DNA of 64,000 nt from Terriglobus roseus (GTDB lineage: Bacteria; Acidobacteriota; Terriglobia; Terriglobales; Acidobacteriaceae), in assembly GCF_900105625.1 (NCBI RefSeq), contig NZ_FNSD01000001.1, forward strand, positions 1,860,001-1,924,000, in the 5' to 3' direction. The notes below the pieces were generated by a model, which was not told the origin of the DNA, made no database searches, and saw only the letters and a list, made by a program, of their open reading frames with translations. The position numbers were made by a program, and so were the translations under genes. This document shows, in pieces, positions 44,214-51,666 of this stretch. How positions within the stretch are numbered: the first letter of the stretch is position 1; every line of letters starts with the position of its first letter.

Positions 44214-44912
44214 TCATGCAGTTGCCGTCGGTTTCTCGCTCCGCACCTTACGAATGAAGTCTTCCAACCGCTGGCCGCGCCTGCTGGCAAAGACCTCGTC
44301 GCTGACCGCAACTTCTCGCATTCGATCCAGCCGAAAGTGCCGGAAGTCATCGCGCCGGCGGCACCACGCGACCAGCGTCCATCGGTTGCCCCAGAAGAAC
44401 AGGCCCAGTGGATGAACGGCTCGTTCTGTCTCACGACCTGCCTCGTCGGCATAGCCGAAGCGGAGCACGTAGTTCTCCGCGCAGGCATTATGCAATCGAT
44501 CCAGCAGCTTGCGTGTGCGTGCTGGGTGCGGGAAGGGTGGCGCGAAAAGCAACACACGATCGACACGACTGCGATGCTCGGCTGGCAGCGCTGCCTCGAT
44601 CTTCAGAAGCGCATCATTGGCCGCGATCTGTGTCGACTCACTGCCCCACGCACCCGCCATACGCGCACCCAGCACCAGCGCTGTCAGTTCTTCCGGCGTG
44701 AAGTGCATGGGAGGCAGATGATCGTCTTTGCGCAGGGTGTAGCCGACACCCGCCTCGCCGATGATGGGCGTGCCGGTACGCTGCAGATCTGCCACATCGC
44801 GGTAAAGCGTGCGCGGCGAGATCTGCAGGCGCTCCGCCAGTTGCGCACCGGTCAACATGCGGCCGGAACGCAGCAGGCTGACGATTCGAAAGAGCCGGTC
44901 TGCGCGTCTCAT
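44214..44912 (-). CDS. YafY/WYL-domain transcriptional regulator
   Basis: 232 residues. N-terminal winged HTH (RLFRIVSLLRSGRMLTGAQL ... SPRTLYRDVADLQRTGTPI) of the DeoR-like type, then a WYL domain around residues 140-215 (AENYVLRFGYADEAGRE, VHPLGLFFWGNRWTLVAWCR). The signature Trp-Tyr-Leu is degenerate (WTLVAWC). These regulators sense small ligands or nucleic acids. It follows the VOC gene by 31 bp on the same strand, as is common for YafY/VOC pairs. Confidence 0.9.
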   Translation of the reverse strand: MRRADRLFRIVSLLRSGRMLTGAQLAERLQISPRTLYRDVADLQRTGTPIIGEAGVGYTLRKDDHLPPMHFTPEELTALVLGARMAGAWGSESTQIAANDALLKIEAALPAEHRSRVDRVLLFAPPFPHPARTRKLLDRLHNACAENYVLRFGYADEAGRETERAVHPLGLFFWGNRWTLVAWCRRRDDFRHFRLDRMREVAVSDEVFASRRGQRLEDFIRKVRSEKPTATA

Positions 44913-44943
44913 GCTGCTGCCATCCTACTGCCATTGCCGCGGT

Positions 44944-45336
44944 TTAGTGGGAGGCATGGAGGCCGATGTGATTGCCTTCCGTGTCAGCAATGACGCAGAA
45001 CGTGCCGCCAACATTGGGCACGACCATGGCGCCTGTCACCAGCGATCCGCCTGCTGGCTCGACCTTTGCCATGGCATCGCGCAGGGCTCCACCGATGTGC
45101 AGGTAGACGAGCGTGCCGTCAGCCGATGCACCCCGGCCCGGTCGCTGCACCAGCGCCCCTGTGACTTCGCCATTCTGCATTGGAAACATGAACATCGCCT
45201 CATCGCGGCTGACGTCGATCAGTGGTTCCGGCAACACCGCGTTGTAGAAGGTTTTCGCGCGCGTGATGTCTGCAGTGGAGACTTCAAACCAGGTGATGCC
45301 ACCCTTCGGCAACGGCTTCGTTTCGATATCGCTCAT
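44944..45336 (-). CDS. VOC superfamily (glyoxalase-like) protein
   Basis: 130 residues from ATG 45336 (GAGGAG 9 bases upstream). Paired beta-alpha-beta-beta-beta modules: GGITWFEVSTADITRAKTFY begins the first, LVYLHIGGALRDAMAKVEPA the second. Related to 27-kDa antigen/Cfp30B and YafY-linked VOC proteins, metal-dependent lyases or small-molecule binding proteins. The function is not predictable; it probably is regulated by the neighbouring WYL protein. Confidence 0.87.
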   Translation of the reverse strand: MSDIETKPLPKGGITWFEVSTADITRAKTFYNAVLPEPLIDVSRDEAMFMFPMQNGEVTGALVQRPGRGASADGTLVYLHIGGALRDAMAKVEPAGGSLVTGAMVVPNVGGTFCVIADTEGNHIGLHASH

Positions 45337-45432
45337 GGGTCTTGCTCCTCGGCGGTCGTTACCGCACAGAGCCAAACTACTGACACGCTGCTGACAGCAT
45401 GGTGTCAGTAGACTTCGCGCGCAAACAGAAAA

Positions 45433-45450
45433 GCACGGCGCGAGCCGTGC
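45433..45450 (-). terminator. Terminator of the sigma/anti-sigma/Spy-like operon
   Basis: GCACGGC-GCGA-GCCGTGC, 7-bp stem; on the minus strand followed by TTTTCTGTTT. Confidence 0.75.
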
Positions 45451-45475
45451 AGAATGAATCGATTCAATCTAAGCC

Positions 45476-46030
45476 TCAGTGACGTTCGTCGAGCTTCCCG
45501 ATCTGATCCGCGGTCATTTCGCCACGCAGTTGCAGTTGCATGTGCGTGTAGGCCTGCTCAAGCTCCGCACGCGCCTGCGCCGCGCGATCGATCTCGCTGA
45601 ACAGCGCGGTCTCTGAGGCATTGCCGTTCTGCTTCAGAGCGTCGAGTCGGGCCTGCGCCTTGGTAAAGGCGTCGTAGCGCTGCTGCAGCGTGTCGCGGTT
45701 CTGCTGGAAGATGTTGTCCATCCGCTTCTGCTGGTCGCCATTCAGGCCCAGAGACTTCGCAAATTTGTGATCGTCCCACCAGCGGCCCGTGGGGCCAAGG
45801 CTGCTGTGCGTCGTGCCGCTGGACATCTTCCCGCGCCCGGGGGAGGCCATGCCCCCGCTTGTGAGGCCATTCCGTTCAGCGCCACCCATGCGACCGCCGC
45901 CGCCCGGCATCCCCATGCCGCCGCGCATCCCTCCCGGCCCACCGCCAGGTCCCTGCGCCGCAGTGCAAAGGGCACTTGCGGCAACTACCGCAGTCAGGCA
46001 GAGCATGCGAATTGTATTTCCCGACTTCAA
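45476..46030 (-). CDS. Spy/CpxP-like periplasmic protein
   Basis: 184 residues. Signal peptide (MLCLTAVVAASALCTAAQG), a 50-residue Gly/Met/Pro-rich segment (GPGGGPGGMRGGMGMPGG), then a helical domain with WWDDHKFAKSLGLNGDQQKRM and AELEQAYTHMQLQLRGEMTA, similar to the LTxxQ helices of Spy and CpxP chaperones. It is downstream of an anti-sigma/ECF sigma pair on the same strand, so it may be a regulon target or feedback partner for envelope stress. Confidence 0.75.
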   Translation of the reverse strand: MKSGNTIRMLCLTAVVAASALCTAAQGPGGGPGGMRGGMGMPGGGGRMGGAERNGLTSGGMASPGRGKMSSGTTHSSLGPTGRWWDDHKFAKSLGLNGDQQKRMDNIFQQNRDTLQQRYDAFTKAQARLDALKQNGNASETALFSEIDRAAQARAELEQAYTHMQLQLRGEMTADQIGKLDERH

Positions 46031-46113
46031 AGGCCTTGCTCCTGAATCCTCTACTTGCGCTTGCGCTCTTCTTAGTTGAGAGCTTCTGCGCCAATCTCTC
46101 CCACGCTGCGACG

Positions 46114-46629
46114 CTATTCCACGTTGCGGCGCTGGGCGCCGGCGTCCTGTGCCGACTTCAGACCCAGGCCGTCTACGGGCGACGCGCCAGCATAACTGAG
46201 CGCAGCATCGATTGACGTCAATAATTCATTGTCTGATGCGAAGTCTCTCTCCGGCAATGCGCTTGCGGACAAGGTACTGGATGTTGCGATGGTTGGTGTG
46301 CTGGCAACCGCATCGTTCGCATTGCTGCCGGAGAAATGCCCAATGCCAACCGCAACTGCCGCCACTGCAACCGCTGCCAAAGACCACTGCGGAACAGCCA
46401 TCCACCGCGCGCGGCGACGCGCTGCCGGTGCCAGCGAAGGCGCCGAGGCGGAACGGCGTTCTGCCCACACCAGGCTCTCCGCACGATAGCTGTGCAGCGC
46501 AGACTTCAATGCCACCAGTTCTGCCGCGGCATCCGCATCACCCTGCAGGTCAGCGAGTGTCTCCGACGTCGGCCGACCGGCCAGCAGGTCGGCAAACTGC
46601 TCGTCAGTGAGTGCGTGGTGCTTCGTCAT
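46114..46629 (-). CDS. Probable anti-sigma factor
   Basis: 171 residues. N-terminal cytosolic part (LTDEQFADLLAGRPTSETLADLQ), one transmembrane helix (WSLAAVAVAAVAVGIGHFSG), then a Ser/Thr-rich periplasmic tail. It overlaps the ECF sigma gene by 4 bases (ATGA) and follows it, the usual position. A zinc-binding HxxxCxxC motif is absent, so it is not a ZAS-type anti-sigma factor. Assignment rests on context and topology. Confidence 0.75.
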   Translation of the reverse strand: MTKHHALTDEQFADLLAGRPTSETLADLQGDADAAAELVALKSALHSYRAESLVWAERRSASAPSLAPAARRRARWMAVPQWSLAAVAVAAVAVGIGHFSGSNANDAVASTPTIATSSTLSASALPERDFASDNELLTSIDAALSYAGASPVDGLGLKSAQDAGAQRRNVE

Positions 46630-47207
46630 ACTCTGCCCCCTCCGACCCGGGTCCGTACGGATTTTACCGCGCGATGCAGGTGCGTCTTCACGGTATTCAC
46701 CGGCATATTCATGGCTGCCGCAATCTCCGCAAGCTCCATCTCTTCGATGAAGCGCATCAGGAAGACGGTGCGCTGATTTGGCGACAGGTCCTCCATCGCT
46801 GCATGCACCTGCAGCGCCTGTTCCCGCGCCAGCAGCGATCCCTCCGGGGACGATCCGCTGCTGCGCAGGTGATTCGCCATGTCCGTCGCATCGACGGCTG
46901 TAGCGTGCGCCTTACGCCAGAACTTGAACTTCTGGGTGCGCGCATGATCGCGGATCAGGTTAACGGCAATACCGGTCAGCCAGGTATTCACACTGCAGTC
47001 GCCCCGAAAACCGGAACGATTGCGGTAGGCCTTGAGGAGCGTGTCCTGCACGATCGTGTCAGCCAGATCCTCGTCACGCACCGAGGCCACAACAAAGCGC
47101 AACAGCCGCGGTCGGTACGTCCGCGCCAGCGCGTCAATGTCGTCGAGCTCAGAGAGCGTCTTTTCCTGCACGAAATTCAGCACACCAGCGTGGAGAGTAT
47201 AGGCCAT
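46626..47207 (-). CDS. ECF-type RNA polymerase sigma factor
   Basis: 193 residues. Region 2: YRPRLLRFVVASVRDEDLAD ... DTLLKAYRNRSGFRGDCSVNTWLTGIAVNLIRDH; region 4: LSPNQRTVFLMRFIEEMELAEIAAAMNMPVNTVKTHLHRA. Regions 1 and 3 are absent, so it belongs to group IV. First gene of the three-gene minus-strand operon; the 220-bp leader (47208-47427) separates it from the large secreted protein gene and should carry its promoter. I see no clear autoregulated promoter motif. Confidence 0.93.
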   Translation of the reverse strand: MAYTLHAGVLNFVQEKTLSELDDIDALARTYRPRLLRFVVASVRDEDLADTIVQDTLLKAYRNRSGFRGDCSVNTWLTGIAVNLIRDHARTQKFKFWRKAHATAVDATDMANHLRSSGSSPEGSLLAREQALQVHAAMEDLSPNQRTVFLMRFIEEMELAEIAAAMNMPVNTVKTHLHRAVKSVRTRVGGGRV

Positions 47208-47427
47208 CGGTCATATCCTGCGGTTTCGGCACCGGGCAGCGATGCGGGTCGGGTTTCATACCGGCGCATGCCGCCCGGCCAAAGCGTGGAGTGTCTGCAG
47301 AATTTGGGACGAGCGGGCCGCCTCGGAGAGTACATCGGGGCAAAGATTTCCCGCTTCCCAAAGCCCGGCTGGCGCGTCGTGACCGCCTCTGTCTATGACC
47401 GACGACCCCGGGGAGATCACGTCTCTC

Positions 47428-50400
47428 CTATTTCGCCGTTACCGTCAGTGAGAGCGTCGCGGTGTGCGATAGCTGGCCATCCGTAACAGTGAAGACATAA
47501 TCGTAGGTTCCCGGCTCCGTGTAGGGCGAGTTCAGTGCCGGCAGCTTGCCGCTGCAGCCCGACATCGCCCCTGCCGCGAGCCCCAGGAAAACCAGAGTCA
47601 GCAGTAGCCGCGCTGCCTGCCTGCCACGGCCACGCGCCATGCATAGCGCGGTTGCGCTCAACAGGCCCAGCAGTGTCATCCACCGACCGCGGCCCGACTG
47701 GAAGAGCAGCGCTCCGTAGCCGATTACCGTGTACTTGCTGGTGGTTGTGATCGTCGCGGCAGAGACCGTAGTGCCCGACAACGTGAAGCCGGATGGGGCC
47801 AGCGAACAGGCGGAACCAAGCGCCTTCGTGGTGCAGGTCAGCGTGACGGGGGCGCTGAAACCACCGATGGCGGTCACGGTAACCTTCGCGTCCGTGTAGT
47901 TGTACCCTGCGATCGTGCTGCCCGTGGTGGGTGTCACACGAACGGAGAAATCAACGCCATTGCCCGTGAGCGCAACGATGATCACCGGGTACCTCGTGTC
48001 ATTTGTCGTAACAACCAGCGCGCCGGTCCGCACACCGGTTGTGGTTGGCGTAAAGATGATGGAGACGGCGCAACTGGCGCCACCGCTCAGCGTGCCGCCG
48101 CAGGTGGTCGTCTCCCGGTAATCGCCGCTGATGCTGACGCCGGTCAGCGCGATGGCGGTCGTGGTGTAGTTGGTGATGGTGACCGTCTGCGCGGCGGAAC
48201 TGAAGCCGACATCGACATTGCCGAAGTTCAACGCATCCACATCCGCCTGCACATCTGCGATCCCGTTGCCGGTAAGCGATGCCGTGAGTGTGCCGTTGGC
48301 AGACGAATCCGACACGACCGTGAGGACGCCGGTCCGGGTCTTCAACACCGTCGGCTTGAAGACGACGCTCACGCTGCAGACTGTGCCGGCAGCAACGGCA
48401 CCGCTGCAGGTAGTAGCGCTGATCGAATAATCGCCCGTGACCGTGACGGAAGAAACGGTCAGCGGCACCGTCGAAGTGTTCATCCAGACAAAGGTCTGCG
48501 CAGCGGAGGTACTTCCCAGTACCACGTTGCCAAAGTTCGCGGCCGCGGGCGTCAGCGTTGCGGTCGTCGCAAGGCCGTTGCCGGAAAGCGCAACAGTCAG
48601 GGTGGCGTTGCTGGTGGAATCCGTCGTTACGGTCAGTGTTGCCGTTCGCGTGCCGGTTGCCGTCGGCTTGAAGGTGACTGTTACTGTGCAGGTGGATCCC
48701 ATGCTAAGTGACGTGCAGGTGCTGGTCTGTGAAAAGTCTGTCGCGCTGGCGCCGGAGATCGCGATGTTCGTAATGTTGACCGTGCTGGTGAACGTCGTGG
48801 TGTTGGTCACGGTGGCCGTGAGTGACTTGCTCGCACCAAGGACGACGTCCCCGAAGTTCAGGCTGGAGGGCGTGATGGATGCGGTAGTGGGCACGGGCGG
48901 AATCGCGAAGTTCACCAGGAAGCCGTCATGCGGCGTGAGGCCGGCGGGCGTGGTGGCGTCGTTCGCGCTGACCGCGCTGTAGTCCGTGGAGAAGTGCGGC
49001 TGCGTCACGGTGTTGACATAGCTGGCGAGCGACGCCGATGCGGTACTGGAATCCGTTACCGTCGCCGAGGCAAAAATATGTTCCAGCGCAGCGGCATTGC
49101 CTCGCTCGATGATGTTGTAACGAGTGTTCGCCGTAACATCGGTCGTAAAGTCATGCAGTGGCGCGGTGGTATTGCTGGCCTGGTAGAGCGTCACAGCAGT
49201 CGCTGCAGCGGGCGCGCCGTCGATGATGCCCGTCACGTCCACATAGCCGTCGTTGTACTCGTAACCGTTGAGATTACCTGCCACAATCACATTTGCCCCG
49301 GCGCTTTGATACTGCTGCACCAGCGTGCTGATCGCGGATGCCTGGGCCGCGCGATGGGCACGCACATCCGGCCCCAACGTGGCATCGTCAATGTTTTCCC
49401 GCGGTGTCATGTGTACGTCAAGGACAGTGACCGGATAGTTCTTGCCCACACGCACAAACTCGCCCTGCAGCACCAGCGGCGGATGCTCCCACAGCGTGGC
49501 CGTTCCACCCGACGACGTTGCATAGGTGACACCACGGCCGACCTCCGTGTAACTGGAACTCTTCAGCGTGTTGGTGTTCACCAGAAAGCCGGAGTTGATG
49601 GTGTCCGTGCCGAGAACGGTTGCGACGTAGTTGGTCGACCCGCCGTTGACCGTGTTGGCTGCAGCCGCCAGGTACTGCAGCGTACTTTGGTCTCCGACCT
49701 CCTGGAGTGCAAGGATGTCCGGCGATCCAAACACATTCGTCACAGCGAGCGTGGCCTTCGCAAGCGCCGTCTGGAAGACGGAGGCGCTGCCCAGGAAGGT
49801 GTTCACGTCCAGCGTGCCCACCTTGAAGTGCGTGGTGTCTGCAGCGGCGGAGACCGAAGTCGGCACCGATCCGCTCACAGTGCATGTCACCGTGTTGAAG
49901 ATCAAAATGCGCGCGTAGCCAAGCGTATAGTCGACGACACCAATGCCGTTCGTAGCGCCGAGCCCGCTGGTGTTGTGGTTGGTGCAGGTAACGGCCTGAC
50001 CCACGGTGATGTCGACGGGCGATCCGCCAAAGCTGGCGGTATCGATCAGCACACGCTGGGGATTGCCGCTCCACGTGGGCACGCCTGCAGGTGCGGTCGT
50101 TGGCCTGTACTCGTCCCCACCAATGCCCGCGCTGCGGAAAAGATGGTTATTGGTACCGGAGTTCGTGTTGAGTGTCGCCCAGAACTGCCCCGTACTGGTT
50201 ACCGCGTTTGCGCCGCTGGCGAGTGTTCCGGTGGTCGGCTGTACCGCATAAAAACTCGTGTTTGACACGGCCATGCCGGTGTACTTCAACGCATCGCCGA
50301 AGGTGGTAAGCACGCCACTGACGCTGATGGTCTGCGTCATCGAGCTGGTACCGCTGGTGGAACATGCGGTTGGAGCGATGTAAGTGCCCGGTGTGTTCGC

Positions 50401-50790
50401 GGCTGTGAGATTCGGTGCAACAGAGTTCGTCACGATGCCCGTAACCGTCGCGACCTGACCCACCGTCACGGTGTTGCATGCGGCCACGGCGGACGCAGCA
50501 ACGAAGATGCCCTCGGCCGTATTGACGTCGCTATCGTAAGTTGCGAGGCTGATGTAGAAACCTCCGTTCGTTCCTGTCGTCGCCGACGTCATGACACCAA
50601 CCACGATCCCGCTGGTCGTCACGTTCTGCCCCAGCAGCGGCGAGTTCGGCAGGCTCGTCATGATCTGGTGGATGGTCACTGCCGTCTGTGCCGGGGTCGA
50701 TCGCGGAGCAAGCAGGCATAGAAGAAAACCGAAGAAAGACACCGCGCGAAGACCGACACAACAGGTGAAGCGAGGGGAGGAACTGGGCAT
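47428..50790 (-). CDS. Large secreted EEP-fold plus choice-of-anchor D repeat protein with degenerate catalytic motifs
   Basis: 1120 residues from ATG 50790 (AGGAG 11 bases upstream). Order: signal peptide (VSFFGFLLCLLAPRSTPAQ); nucleic-acid-binding-like region (VTIHQIMTSLPNSPLLGQNV); endonuclease/exonuclease/phosphatase fold about 340-630 (SPDILALQEVGD with Glu364); three choice-of-anchor D (ASH/Ig-like) repeats from about 635, each with ...NFG(D/N)VV(L/D)VG; then hydrophobic segments near 1030-1070 (LLGLLSATALCMA, LLLTLVFLGLAAGAMSGC) and a final Ig-like part. The Mg-binding GDxN motif reads GNLN (Asn506), and SDH reads TPHD (His621). An enzyme that has lost part of its catalytic set, or an adhesin; see findings. 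Confidence 0.82.
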   Translation of the reverse strand: MPSSSPRFTCCVGLRAVSFFGFLLCLLAPRSTPAQTAVTIHQIMTSLPNSPLLGQNVTTSGIVVGVMTSATTGTNGGFYISLATYDSDVNTAEGIFVAASAVAACNTVTVGQVATVTGIVTNSVAPNLTAANTPGTYIAPTACSTSGTSSMTQTISVSGVLTTFGDALKYTGMAVSNTSFYAVQPTTGTLASGANAVTSTGQFWATLNTNSGTNNHLFRSAGIGGDEYRPTTAPAGVPTWSGNPQRVLIDTASFGGSPVDITVGQAVTCTNHNTSGLGATNGIGVVDYTLGYARILIFNTVTCTVSGSVPTSVSAAADTTHFKVGTLDVNTFLGSASVFQTALAKATLAVTNVFGSPDILALQEVGDQSTLQYLAAAANTVNGGSTNYVATVLGTDTINSGFLVNTNTLKSSSYTEVGRGVTYATSSGGTATLWEHPPLVLQGEFVRVGKNYPVTVLDVHMTPRENIDDATLGPDVRAHRAAQASAISTLVQQYQSAGANVIVAGNLNGYEYNDGYVDVTGIIDGAPAAATAVTLYQASNTTAPLHDFTTDVTANTRYNIIERGNAAALEHIFASATVTDSSTASASLASYVNTVTQPHFSTDYSAVSANDATTPAGLTPHDGFLVNFAIPPVPTTASITPSSLNFGDVVLGASKSLTATVTNTTTFTSTVNITNIAISGASATDFSQTSTCTSLSMGSTCTVTVTFKPTATGTRTATLTVTTDSTSNATLTVALSGNGLATTATLTPAAANFGNVVLGSTSAAQTFVWMNTSTVPLTVSSVTVTGDYSISATTCSGAVAAGTVCSVSVVFKPTVLKTRTGVLTVVSDSSANGTLTASLTGNGIADVQADVDALNFGNVDVGFSSAAQTVTITNYTTTAIALTGVSISGDYRETTTCGGTLSGGASCAVSIIFTPTTTGVRTGALVVTTNDTRYPVIIVALTGNGVDFSVRVTPTTGSTIAGYNYTDAKVTVTAIGGFSAPVTLTCTTKALGSACSLAPSGFTLSGTTVSAATITTTSKYTVIGYGALLFQSGRGRWMTLLGLLSATALCMARGRGRQAARLLLTLVFLGLAAGAMSGCSGKLPALNSPYTEPGTYDYVFTVTDGQLSHTATLSLTVTAK

Positions 50791-50993
50791 CGGGAACGGG
50801 TCTCCTGGACGCCGTGGGGTGCGGCGGCTGAGCGCTAAATAGTAAGGAATACGGCATATACGACGTCTCTTTCGGTAATCGCGATTACAGCGAATGATCT
50901 GCGTCTTCAACAGAGAGCGGCGCTCACTCCGATCCGCAGAGCCGCACAGGTTTTTGTGCAGGCCGCACTGAGCGGTACGATGAAGCTGCAACT

Positions 50994-51599
50994 ATGGATA
51001 CCCTTCGACTTCGCCAGGCCACCGCATCCGACCACGCAGGCACGGAAGATACCGTACCGCTGATGAGCCCAGCGCTCACGCGCGAACAATATGTGGATGT
51101 GCTGGGTCGCTTTTATCGCATCGTCCGCGCCTGGGACGCATGGGCCGACACCCACGCACCGGAAGACCTGCGCGCCATGGTTGCGGGACGCCGCCGCGCA
51201 TCGTTGCTGGCCGACGATCTGAAGACGATGGGCGCATCCTCTCCCGTCTCCGACGATGAAGTGCCGCACGAGAGCATGGCGACAACAGCGGTAGCGGGCG
51301 ATCCGCGCGCCGTGTTCCTGGGCCGCATGTATGTGATGGAGGGTTCCACGCTGGGCGGCCAGTTACTCGCACGCCATGTGGAACAGCAGCTCGGATTGGA
51401 GCCCGGCCTGGGCGACAGTTACTTCGCGGGCTATGGCGATCACACCGGCCAGCGTTGGAAAGAGTTCAAAGCGCTGCTGGAAGTGTTACCCGAAGAAGAC
51501 GCAGACACAGTGATCGCAAGTGCCAAGAACATGTTCTTTCTGTTTGGGGAGAGCATGCGAAATTCCATCACGCCAAAAAATTCCTTGAGTGCCCGTTAA
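50994..51599 (+). CDS. bphO: Biliverdin-producing heme oxygenase
   Basis: 201 residues. Opens heme to biliverdin IX-alpha, CO and iron. Heme-ligand His14 lies in ASDHAGTED; the distal helix has VAGDPRAVFLGRMYVMEGSTLGGQ, with the Gly residues that kink over the heme. It starts the two-gene plus-strand unit with the phytochrome gene that uses its product. Small BphO proteins next to bacteriophytochromes are common. Confidence 0.93.
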   Translation: MDTLRLRQATASDHAGTEDTVPLMSPALTREQYVDVLGRFYRIVRAWDAWADTHAPEDLRAMVAGRRRASLLADDLKTMGASSPVSDDEVPHESMATTAVAGDPRAVFLGRMYVMEGSTLGGQLLARHVEQQLGLEPGLGDSYFAGYGDHTGQRWKEFKALLEVLPEEDADTVIASAKNMFFLFGESMRNSITPKNSLSAR

Positions 51600-51666
51600 C
51601 CGCTGAGAGAACCGGCGCGTTTTGCAAGGGCGGCTGCGCTGCACGACGCATCTCAACACAATAGAG

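Noticed and set aside
48928-50265. 445-codon frame antisense to the EEP/anchor-D gene
   Set aside because: Arg-rich, no motifs; opposite gene has clear domains.
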